From contig JAEEYP010000052.1 of NCBI GenBank assembly GCA_016288155.1, positions 1 to 64,000 on the forward strand: 64,000 nucleotides of DNA, written 5' to 3'. Position 1 is the first letter of the stretch; every line of letters begins with the position of its first letter. Source of the stretch: Clostridiales bacterium (lineage in GTDB: Bacteria > Bacillota > Clostridia > Oscillospirales > CAG-272). Positions 1 through 7,721 of the stretch are shown here, in pieces. The notes under the pieces were generated by a model. The model had not been told where the DNA came from, ran no database searches, and saw only the letters and a program-made list of their open reading frames with translations. A program made the translations under genes and the position numbers.

Positions 1-2331
1 CCCGCGCCCGACGCGCCCGGCGAGGACGCGCTCACCGACCGGGAGACGCCGCGGCTCCGGCGGCGGCTGATCGCATCGCTCGGTTTTCTGCTCGCTCTCA
101 TGTATATCTCCATGGGCCACGTGATGTGGGGCTGGCCGCTGCCCGCGTTCCTTGCGGGGAGCCAGGCGGCGTGCGGGCTGGCGCAGCTGCTCCTTTGTAC
201 CGCCGTCATGGTCATCAATCAGCGCTTTTTCGTGAGCGGCTTCAGAGCGCTTTGGCACCGTGCGCCGAATATGGACACGCTCGTTTCGCTCGGCGCGGCG
301 GCGGCTTATGTCTACAGCACCTGCGTGCTGTTCGCCGTGACGGCGGCGCAGACGCACGCGGACGCCGAGGCGTCCGGACATGATTTCTACTTTGAATCCG
401 CTGCGATGATCCTGACGCTCATCACCGTCGGGAAGATGCTCGAGGCGCGGGCGAAGGGGCGGACGACGGACGCGCTCCGCTCGCTCATGCGTCTCGCGCC
501 GCAGACGGCGACGGTCGTCCGCGGCGGTGAGGAGATCACCGTCCCGGCGGCAGAGGCGGTGCGCGGCGACGTCTTCGTCGTCCGCCCCGGAGAGACGATC
601 CCGCTCGACGGCGTGGTGCTGTGGGGCGAGAGCGCCGTGAACGAGGCGGCGCTGACCGGCGAGAGCGTGCCCGCGGACAAGGCGGCGGGCGACCGCGTCT
701 ACGCCGCGACGCTCAATCAATCCGGCTTTCTCCGCTGCGAGGCGACGCGCGTCGGCGAGGATACGACGCTTTCGCAGATCATCCGCATGGTCGGCGACGC
801 GGCGGCGACGAAGGCGCCGATCGCGCGCACGGCGGATCGCGTCTCCGGCGTCTTCGTCCCGGTCGTGATCGGGATCGCGCTTGTGACTGCCGCCGTCTGG
901 ATGCTCTGCGGCGCGGAATTCTCCTTCGCGCTCGCGCGGGCGATCTCCGTGCTCGTTATCAGCTGTCCGTGTGCGCTCGGCCTCGCGACGCCGGTGGCGA
1001 TCATGGCGGCGAGCGGCGTCGGCGCGAGGAACGGCGTACTCTTCAAGACGGCCGCCGCGCTCGAGGAGACCGGTCGGATCGGGATCGCGGCGCTCGACAA
1101 AACGGGTACGGTCACCGAGGGGACGCCGCGCGTCACCGACGTGATCCCCGCCGACGGCTGGGACGAGGAGGCGCTTCTTTCGGCGGCGGCTTCCCTTGAG
1201 ACGATGAGCGAGCATCCGCTCGCCCGGGCGGTCCTCGAGGAAGCCGAGCGGCGCGGGATCCGCCCGCTTCCCGCCGAGGCGTTCGCGGCGCTGCCGGGAC
1301 GGGGACTTGAAGCGACGGTCGGCGGACGGCGCGTCGTCGGCGGGAGCCTGTCCTTCATCACGTCGGCGGCGGCGCTCCCCGCCGGGGCGGAGGCGGATGC
1401 CGCGCGCCTCGCGGAGGAGGGCAAAACGCCGCTCTTCTTCGCCGCGGACGGCCGGTACGCGGGGATGATCTCCGTGGCGGATACGATCAAGCCGGAAGCG
1501 CAGGAGGCGGTGCGGCAGCTTGCCGGGATGGGCGTGCGCGTCGTGATGCTCAGCGGCGACAACGAGCGGACGGCACGCGCCGTCGGACGGCAGGCGGGGA
1601 TCGCCGAGGTGATCGCCGGGGTGCTCCCGGACGAAAAGGAGGCGGTCATCCGCCGCCTGCGGGAGGAAGGCAGGACGGCGATGGTCGGAGACGGGATCAA
1701 CGACGCGCCGGCGCTGACGCGCGCGGACGTCGGCATCGCCATCGGCGCAGGGACGGACGTCGCCATCGACGCGGCGGACGTCGTGCTCATGCAGAGCCGC
1801 CTGACGGACGTGCCGGCGGCGATCCGACTGGGCCGCGCGGCGCTGCGGAACATCCGGCAGAACCTGTTCTGGGCGTTCTTCTACAACGTGATCGGGATCC
1901 CGGTGGCGGCGGGCGTGTTCATCCGTGCGTTCGGGCTGCAGCTCCATCCGATGCTCGCCGCGGCGGCGATGAGCCTCTCCAGCTTCTTCGTCGTGACGAA
2001 CGCCCTGCGGCTCAATCTCATCGACGTGCACCGTCCGGGACGGTCCGAGCGGGTTCGGAAAACCACGGCGCAGAGCGGCGGCTCCGACCGCTCTCTGCCC
2101 GAGACGAATACGGTACAGGAGGAAACAGACATGCAGAAAACACTGAAGATCGACGGCATGATGTGCCCGCACTGCGAGGCGCACGTGAAGAAGGCGCTGG
2201 AGGCGGTCCCCGGCGTGAAGGAAGCGGCGGCGAGCCACGAGAAGGGCGAGGCGGGCGTCACGCTGACGGCCGAAGTGAGCGACGCCGCGCTCCGTGAAGC
2301 GGTGGAAGCTGCCGGCTACACGGTGCGCTGA
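1..2331 (+). CDS. copA: Copper-translocating P-type ATPase, 5' end outside window, with C-terminal HMA domain
   Basis: P1B-type ATPase that exports Cu(I) across the cytoplasmic membrane using ATP. The reading frame is open from base 1, so the true start and any N-terminal metal-binding domain lie upstream; the ORF track's ATG at 100 is internal. Visible in order: first membrane helices, actuator LTGES, membrane metal site SCPCALG, phosphorylation motif DKTGTVT, SEHPLA, the hinge GDGINDAPAL and the last two helices. After a hydrophilic linker comes a heavy-metal-associated domain with GMMCPHC. A C-terminal HMA domain is unusual, since CopA normally carries it at the N terminus. The linker contains a strong internal ribosome-binding site (separate entry). 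The family assignment is firm; copper rather than silver specificity rests on the CPC motif. Confidence 0.93.
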   Translation, partial: PAPDAPGEDALTDRETPRLRRRLIASLGFLLALMYISMGHVMWGWPLPAFLAGSQAACGLAQLLLCTAVMVINQRFFVSGFRALWHRAPNMDTLVSLGAAAAYVYSTCVLFAVTAAQTHADAEASGHDFYFESAAMILTLITVGKMLEARAKGRTTDALRSLMRLAPQTATVVRGGEEITVPAAEAVRGDVFVVRPGETIPLDGVVLWGESAVNEAALTGESVPADKAAGDRVYAATLNQSGFLRCEATRVGEDTTLSQIIRMVGDAAATKAPIARTADRVSGVFVPVVIGIALVTAAVWMLCGAEFSFALARAISVLVISCPCALGLATPVAIMAASGVGARNGVLFKTAAALEETGRIGIAALDKTGTVTEGTPRVTDVIPADGWDEEALLSAAASLETMSEHPLARAVLEEAERRGIRPLPAEAFAALPGRGLEATVGGRRVVGGSLSFITSAAALPAGAEADAARLAEEGKTPLFFAADGRYAGMISVADTIKPEAQEAVRQLAGMGVRVVMLSGDNERTARAVGRQAGIAEVIAGVLPDEKEAVIRRLREEGRTAMVGDGINDAPALTRADVGIAIGAGTDVAIDAADVVLMQSRLTDVPAAIRLGRAALRNIRQNLFWAFFYNVIGIPVAAGVFIRAFGLQLHPMLAAAAMSLSSFFVVTNALRLNLIDVHRPGRSERVRKTTAQSGGSDRSLPETNTVQEETDMQKTLKIDGMMCPHCEAHVKKALEAVPGVKEAAASHEKGEAGVTLTAEVSDAALREAVEAAGYTVR
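2117..2133 (+). promoter_or_regulatory. Internal ribosome-binding site and in-frame ATG for a CopZ-like domain
   Basis: AGGAGG at 2117-2122 lies 8 bases before an ATG at 2131 that is in frame with the ATPase. Initiation here would release a free 66-residue HMA protein beginning MQKTLKIDGMMCPHC, the size and layout of a CopZ copper chaperone. It could alternatively be the relic of a separate copZ gene fused to copA by loss of the stop codon. The site is seen directly; its use is inferred. Confidence 0.5.
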
Positions 2332-2355
2332 GCGCGTTTCCCGGCGGTCGTCCGA

Positions 2356-2406
2356 CACAAAAAAAGATCAGCCTCACGTTTTGAATGAGGCTGATCTTTT
2401 TTTGTG
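2356..2406. terminator. Bidirectional intrinsic terminator
   Basis: A perfect 21-bp stem (CACAAAAAAAGATCAGCCTCA and its complement) closes a 9-base loop, with A-runs and T-runs on both sides. It ends the copper ATPase transcript and the convergent transcript of the beta-helix lipoprotein. Confidence 0.93.
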
Positions 2407-2426
2407 CCGTGCGCGCGATCCCGTTC

Positions 2427-3794
2427 TCAGCGTCCGGATGCCGCTCTTGCTTCTTCGATCCGCTTGTTCTGCGCGTCGATGAACGCCTTCCGGTCGTCCG
2501 CGGTGAAGCGGGTGATCATCGTGTTCCCGTCGAACGAGCAGCTCTCGCCTACGGCGTCGGAGACCTTTGCGGCGTTATAGCAGTGGTACAGACCTTTTGA
2601 ATAATAGAGGTACGTATTCCCGGTGACCGTGACGTTTTCGAGCGGCGTGCCCGTCTCTCTCTTCCAAATGCCGACGCCGGTATTGGTCGATATCGTGTAC
2701 CCTTTATAATCCGCGAACACGTTGTTCTTGATGACGACGTTGCGGATGAAGCCCACGGTGTCCTCGGTGCCGAGCGAGTAGAGGAAGACGGCGGCGGCCC
2801 ATCCCTCGGTGGTCTCTTGCCCGTTGTTCAGGAGCATATTGTCCGAGATCTCCGCGTCCGCGGTGTCCGTCAGGCAGACGCCCGACGCCCCGCAGTTCTC
2901 TATCAGATTCCCCGTGACCTTCACGTGGGTGCCGCCGATCTCGATGCCGGTGCAGGAGATATTGGACATCCTCGCGCCCGTGATATAGTTGTCGGTGAAC
3001 TCGAGATCGTTCCCGTGGCCGTTGACGAAGATCGTGCTTTCGCCGTTGTCGATGAAGCGGCAGCGGCGGATCGCGCCGCCGTCCGGCATGAAATAGCACC
3101 CCGACCAGTTGTTGTTTTCAAAAACGGAGTCCTCGATCGTGACGTTCTCGGACTTCGTGTCCATGATCGTGTCCGTCCAGAAGGCGGGCGTGGAGATCGT
3201 CGACGGCTTCGGCAGGCCGTTGTCCCGGAAGGTACAGAAGGAAACGAATACGTTCCGGCATCCGCCGCAGGTGACGGCGATCCTTCTGTTGTTTCGGAAC
3301 GTGCAGTTCACGACGGAAATATCCTCGGAGAACGTGAAGCTGAGCAGCGGACCGTGCCTGCCGTCGATCAGATCCCCGTCGAAGACTAGATCTTCAACGA
3401 CCACGCGGGAAACGGAATTCCCGGAGAGCATCGCCGCCTCTTTGTCGGCTTCGGCGAGCGCCCGGTCGCAGAGGAGGACCGTTTTTTCGCCGTCGCCGCG
3501 GACCGTGACGTCCGATCTCACAAATACGGCGCTCTTGATCCTGTACGTCCCTTCCGGGATATACACGACGCCGCCGGGGGGACAGTCGTCGATCGCCTTC
3601 TGGATGATCTCCGAGGAGAACGGCTCGCCTTCGTACAGGCTCACGCTGCGGACGTCGTCCGTTTCACGGATCGGCGTATCGTGAGGATCGCCGGGATCCG
3701 TCTCCTCGCCCGGCGCGCCGCTCCCGCCGCTCGCGCACGACGCCAGAAGCGGCGTGATGAGCAGGGAAACGAAAAGGATCAGAAAACGCTTCAT
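2427..3794 (-). CDS. Right-handed parallel beta-helix lipoprotein (pectate lyase / GH28-like fold)
   Basis: A 455-residue exported lipoprotein. The N terminus MKRFLILFVSLL is followed by the lipobox LLASC with Cys20 as the lipidation site, then a Gly/Pro/Asp-rich tether. Residues from about 60 read as a pectate-lyase-3-like start (QKAIDDCPPGGVVYIPEGTY) followed by many short repeats of the type NVVIKNNVF, typical of a beta-helix coil. Such proteins bind or cleave acidic polysaccharides, but no catalytic triad can be assigned by eye, so the substrate is unknown. It begins 55 bases after the downstream ABC gene with an AAGGGGAG ribosome-binding site and no clear promoter of its own, so it is probably the last gene of the exporter operon. 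Confidence 0.8.
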   Translation of the reverse strand: MKRFLILFVSLLITPLLASCASGGSGAPGEETDPGDPHDTPIRETDDVRSVSLYEGEPFSSEIIQKAIDDCPPGGVVYIPEGTYRIKSAVFVRSDVTVRGDGEKTVLLCDRALAEADKEAAMLSGNSVSRVVVEDLVFDGDLIDGRHGPLLSFTFSEDISVVNCTFRNNRRIAVTCGGCRNVFVSFCTFRDNGLPKPSTISTPAFWTDTIMDTKSENVTIEDSVFENNNWSGCYFMPDGGAIRRCRFIDNGESTIFVNGHGNDLEFTDNYITGARMSNISCTGIEIGGTHVKVTGNLIENCGASGVCLTDTADAEISDNMLLNNGQETTEGWAAAVFLYSLGTEDTVGFIRNVVIKNNVFADYKGYTISTNTGVGIWKRETGTPLENVTVTGNTYLYYSKGLYHCYNAAKVSDAVGESCSFDGNTMITRFTADDRKAFIDAQNKRIEEARAASGR

Positions 3795-3849
3795 GACAAG
3801 CTCCCCTTCGATGATACGGCGGCGCGGGAGAACGTCCCGGAGATCCGTT

Positions 3850-5766
3850 TCATTCGAGCTCGAACGCGCCGGTGTACAGACGGTAATACGTGCCGCGCTC
3901 GGCGATCAGTTTCTCGTGGCTGCCGCGCTCGATGATCCTGCCGTGGTCGAGGACCATGATGACGTCGGCGTCCATGACGGTGGAGAGCCGGTGCGCGATG
4001 ACGAAGACGGTGCGTCCTTCCATCAGCTTATCCATGCCGCGCTGGACGATCGCCTCCGTGTGCGTATCGATGGAGGAGGTCGCCTCGTCGAGGATCATGA
4101 CCGGCGGATCCGCCACGGCGGCGCGCGCGATGGCGAGAAGCTGGCGCTGTCCCTGGGAGAGGTTCGCGCCGTTGCCGGAGAGCTGTGTCCGGTATCCTTC
4201 CGGCAGGCGGGAGATGAAGTCGTCCGCGCCCGCGAGCTGCGCCGCGGCGACGCATTCCTCGTCCGTCGCGTCCAGCCGCCCGTAGCGGATGTTGTCCATG
4301 ACGGTGCCGGTGAAGAGGTTCGTGTCCTGGAGCACGATCCCGAGCGAGCGGCGCAGATCGGACTTTTTGATCTTGTTGATGTTGATGCCGTCGTAGCGGA
4401 TCTTCCCGTCGGCGATGTCGTAGAAGCGGTTGATGAGGTTCGTGATCGTCGTCTTCCCGGCGCCCGTCGCGCCGACGAAGGCGACCTTCTGCCCCGGTTC
4501 GGCGCTGACGGTGATGTCGTGGAGCACGTCCTTGCCTTCTTCATAGGCGAAGTCCACGCCGGAGAGCTGCACGTCGCCGCGCAGCTCGGTGTAGCTCAGC
4601 GTACCGTCGCCGTGCGGATGCTTCCACGCCCACCGGCCGGTCCGTCTGTCCGTTTCCGTGACGGCGCCGTCCGGCGCGATCTCCGCGTTGACGAGCGTCA
4701 CGTAGCCGTCGTCTGCCTCCGGCTCCTCGTCGATGAGCGAGAAGACGCGCTGCGCGCCCGCCATGCCCATGACGATGGAGTTGATCTGCTGGGAGAACTG
4801 GTTGATCTGCCCGCTGAACTGCTTCGTCATGTTCAGAAACGGGATGATGATGTCGATGGTGAACGCGAGGCCGGAGAGGCTCACGTTGTGCGCGCCGGAG
4901 AGGAGGAAGATCCCGCCCGCCGTGGCGCAGAACACGTAGAGCACGTTGCCGATGTTCATGATGATCGGGCCGAGGCAGTTCGCGTAGGCGTGGGCGCGGA
5001 AGCTGTCCTCATACAGCTCGCCGTTCACGCGGTCGAAGTCCTCCTTCGATCGCTGTTCGTGGCAGAAGACCTTGATGACGCGCTGACCGTTCATCATCTC
5101 CTGAATGAAGCCCTCCGTGCGGCCGAGCGATTTCTGCTGCCGGACGAAGTATTTGGCGGAGCCGCCGGCGATCTTCCGGGAAACGAAGATCATGGCGGCG
5201 ATGCCGGCGAGGATGACGAGCGTCATCCACACGCTGTACCAGAGCATGATGCCGAGCAGGACGATAACGATCACGGTCGCCTGGAGCAGCGACGGCAGCG
5301 ACTGGGAGACGAGCTGCCGGAGCGTGTCGATGTCGTTCGTGTAGTGGCTCATGATGTCGCCGTGCTTGTGCGTGTCGAAATAGCGGATCGGCAGGCTCTG
5401 CATCTTCTCGAACATCTTCCGGCGGAGCTTGTTCAGAAAGCCCTGCGTGATGATCGCCATGAGCTGCGTGTAGACGGTGATGAGCAGCATGGACATCAGA
5501 TACAGCCCGGCGAGGATGAGCACGAGCGGCAGGATCTGCGCCTGAGCGGATTCCCAGTCCCGGTTGCCGGATTCGAGATACGCCGTGACGACGGCGAGCA
5601 CCTTCTGCACGAAAATCGAGGGGATGGAGGAGACGGCGGCGGAGACGAGGATGCAGACGGCGGTCACCGGCACGAGCACGGGATAGGAGCGGAGGAGGAA
5701 TTTGAGCAGCCGGCCGAGCGTGCCGCGGTCGAGCTTCTTCTTCGGCTGGTCATTCGGCGTCGGCAT
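3850..5766 (-). CDS. ABC exporter half-transporter, canonical-ATPase partner (BmrD/TM288-like)
   Basis: 638 residues: six-helix transmembrane domain (about 1-330) followed by a nucleotide-binding domain. Walker A is GATGAGKTT, signature LSQGQRQ, Walker B VMILDEATSS with the catalytic Glu, and the switch histidine is present in VIAHRLSTV. The signature has Gln in place of the usual second Gly (LSQGQ rather than LSGGQ), as in the TM288/BmrD side of heterodimeric exporters. An insert of about 50 residues containing RRTGRWAWKHPHG sits between the membrane domain and the ATPase core. It overlaps the upstream partner gene by 17 bases. Substrate unknown; drug or lipid export is the usual family role. 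Confidence 0.9.
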   Translation of the reverse strand: MPTPNDQPKKKLDRGTLGRLLKFLLRSYPVLVPVTAVCILVSAAVSSIPSIFVQKVLAVVTAYLESGNRDWESAQAQILPLVLILAGLYLMSMLLITVYTQLMAIITQGFLNKLRRKMFEKMQSLPIRYFDTHKHGDIMSHYTNDIDTLRQLVSQSLPSLLQATVIVIVLLGIMLWYSVWMTLVILAGIAAMIFVSRKIAGGSAKYFVRQQKSLGRTEGFIQEMMNGQRVIKVFCHEQRSKEDFDRVNGELYEDSFRAHAYANCLGPIIMNIGNVLYVFCATAGGIFLLSGAHNVSLSGLAFTIDIIIPFLNMTKQFSGQINQFSQQINSIVMGMAGAQRVFSLIDEEPEADDGYVTLVNAEIAPDGAVTETDRRTGRWAWKHPHGDGTLSYTELRGDVQLSGVDFAYEEGKDVLHDITVSAEPGQKVAFVGATGAGKTTITNLINRFYDIADGKIRYDGININKIKKSDLRRSLGIVLQDTNLFTGTVMDNIRYGRLDATDEECVAAAQLAGADDFISRLPEGYRTQLSGNGANLSQGQRQLLAIARAAVADPPVMILDEATSSIDTHTEAIVQRGMDKLMEGRTVFVIAHRLSTVMDADVIMVLDHGRIIERGSHEKLIAERGTYYRLYTGAFELE

Positions 5767-7501
5767 CTTGTTCGCCTCCCTTCGTCTGCTGGGTGTAGAT
5801 CTCGCGGTAGATTTCGCATCCGGCGAGCAGCTCCTCGTGCGTGCCCGCGGCGGCGATGCGGCCGTTGTCCATGACGAGGATCGTGTCGGCGTCCTCCACG
5901 GAGGCGACGCGCTGCGCGATGATGAACTTCGTCGTATCGGGGAGCGTCTGTCTGAGCCCCTGACGGATCAGGTGGTCGGTGTGCGTGTCGACGGCGCTCG
6001 TCGAATCGTCGAGGATGAGGATCTTCGGGCGCTTGAGCAGCGCGCGGGCGATGCAGAGCCGCTGCTTCTGCCCGCCGGAGACGTTCGTGCCGCCCTGTTC
6101 GATGTACGTGTCGTAGCCGTCCGGGAAGGAGCGGATGAATTCGTCCGCCTGCGTGAGGCGGCATACGTCGGCGATCTCCTCGTCGGTGGCGTCCGCGTTG
6201 CCCCAGCGGAGGTTTTCCCGGATCGTGCCGGAGAAGAGCAGGTTTTTCTGGAGCACCATGGCGACCGCGCCGCGCAGCGTATCGAGGTCGTAGCGGCGGA
6301 CGTCCGTCCCGCCGACGCGCACCGTGCCCTCGGTGACGTCGTACAGGCGCGGGATGAGCTGCACGAGCGTGGATTTGCTCGAGCCCGTGCCGCCGAGGAT
6401 GCCGACGGTCATGCCGGAGCGGATGTGGAGATCGACGTCGGAGAGCGCGAAGAGCTCCGCGTTCGCGGAATACTTGAAGGAGACGTGCTCGAAATCGACG
6501 GAGCCGTCCGGCACCTCCGTGACGGCGTCGTCGGGGGAGGAGAGGGCGCTCTTCTCGTCGAGCACCTCGCCGATGCGCTTGAAGGACTCGGCGGAGATCG
6601 TGAGGATGACGTAGATCATGCTGAGCATCATGAGCTGGATGAGGATCTGCATCCCGTAGGTCAGCATGGCGGAGATCTCGCCGACGTTGATGACGGTGCC
6701 GCCGCTGCCGACGATGAGCCGGGAGCCGACGAGGAGGATGAAGACCATGTTCGCGTACACGCAGATCTGCATGAGCGGCGTGTTCAGCGCGACGATGCGC
6801 TCCGCGTGGGTAAAGTCGCGGCGGATGTCCTCGGAGGCGGCGCCGAACTTGTCCTTTTCATGCTCCTCGCGGGAGAAGCCCTTGACGACGCGCATCCCGC
6901 GCACGTTTTCCTCGATGGATTCGTTCAGCCGGTCGTATTTCTTGAAGACGCGGCGGAAGGCGGGCATGGCGCGGCGGCTGACGAGGAAGAGCCCGCCGGC
7001 GAGGAAGGGGATCAGGACGACGTAGGAGGTCGCGAGCGCTCCGCCCATGACGTACGCCATGATGATGGCGAAAACGAGCATCAGCGGCGCGCGGATCGCC
7101 ATGCGGATGATCATCATGAAGGACATCTGCACGTTGGCGACGTCCGTCGTCAGACGGGTGACGAGCGAGGAAGAGGAGAAACGGTCGATGTTCTCGAACG
7201 AATACGTCTGGATCTTCGCGTACAGATCGTGCCGCAGGTTCTTTGCGAAACCCGCGGACGCCTTCGCGCAGGTGTAGCCGGCGATCCCGCCGCAGGAGAG
7301 CGAGAGCAGCGCCATGGCGATGAGGAGCACGCCGATCCGGATGATCGAGGAGATCTCCGCGCCCGCTTCGATTTGGTTCACCATGTCCGCCGTGATGAAG
7401 GGGATGAACACCTCGATGACGACCTCGGCGACGATAAAAAGGCACGTGAGCAGAGTCGGAGTCCGGTACTCGCGCACACAGCCGACAAAATGTTTCAGCA
7501 T
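5750..7501 (-). CDS. ABC exporter half-transporter, degenerate-ATPase partner (BmrC/TM287-like)
   Basis: 583 residues with six membrane helices and a C-terminal nucleotide-binding domain. Walker A is GGTGSSKST and the signature VSGGQKQ is canonical. Walker B, however, ends in Asp (ILILDDSTSA) rather than Glu, and the switch histidine is Gln (FIIAQRVAS). These two substitutions mark the catalytically impaired nucleotide site of heterodimeric exporters and complement the LSQGQ signature of the partner encoded immediately downstream. It starts at ATG 7501 after AAAGGA, behind a good promoter, and is the first gene of the unit. Confidence 0.9.
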   Translation of the reverse strand: MLKHFVGCVREYRTPTLLTCLFIVAEVVIEVFIPFITADMVNQIEAGAEISSIIRIGVLLIAMALLSLSCGGIAGYTCAKASAGFAKNLRHDLYAKIQTYSFENIDRFSSSSLVTRLTTDVANVQMSFMMIIRMAIRAPLMLVFAIIMAYVMGGALATSYVVLIPFLAGGLFLVSRRAMPAFRRVFKKYDRLNESIEENVRGMRVVKGFSREEHEKDKFGAASEDIRRDFTHAERIVALNTPLMQICVYANMVFILLVGSRLIVGSGGTVINVGEISAMLTYGMQILIQLMMLSMIYVILTISAESFKRIGEVLDEKSALSSPDDAVTEVPDGSVDFEHVSFKYSANAELFALSDVDLHIRSGMTVGILGGTGSSKSTLVQLIPRLYDVTEGTVRVGGTDVRRYDLDTLRGAVAMVLQKNLLFSGTIRENLRWGNADATDEEIADVCRLTQADEFIRSFPDGYDTYIEQGGTNVSGGQKQRLCIARALLKRPKILILDDSTSAVDTHTDHLIRQGLRQTLPDTTKFIIAQRVASVEDADTILVMDNGRIAAAGTHEELLAGCEIYREIYTQQTKGGEQDADAE

Positions 7502-7551
7502 ACGGCAGTCCTTTCGCGTGGGGTAGGGGATGGAAAATCATGCACTCCATT

Positions 7552-7580
7552 ATTATAGTACACCGGCGTGCCAAATGCAA
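7552..7580 (-). promoter_or_regulatory. Sigma-A promoter of the ABC exporter operon
   Basis: On the minus strand TTGCAT and TATAAT are separated by 17 bases, about 50 bases ahead of the first ABC gene. It is divergent from the alaS promoter. Confidence 0.75.
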
Positions 7581-7653
7581 GAGGCGGCGGACGGATTTTG
7601 CCGCGAGTTAGCCGCGCGCCGCCCCGGCGGCGGGAAAATCGGCGGATTTTTCG

Positions 7654-7682
7654 TTGACATCCCGCACGGGAAGTGATATAAT
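7654..7682 (+). promoter_or_regulatory. Consensus sigma-A promoter of alaS
   Basis: TTGACA, 17-base spacer, TATAAT: a perfect consensus with TGA in the extended -10 position. The leader to the alaS ATG is only about 30 bases, so there is no room for a T-box. Confidence 0.9.
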
Positions 7683-7721
7683 ATTATGTCTTGAATTCAA
7701 CTGTGCGGAAAGGAAGATCTC

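Noticed and set aside
3754-5874. Plus-strand 706-residue ORF antisense to the ABC exporter
   Set aside because: Charged, repetitive composition (Arg/Asp/Val-rich) typical of the frame opposite a GC-rich gene; no ribosome-binding site and the minus strand encodes a clear transporter.
7683-7721. T-box or other leader regulator for alaS
   Set aside because: Only about 30 bases lie between the consensus promoter and the ATG, too short for a T-box, and no TGGAACCGCG-like sequence is present.
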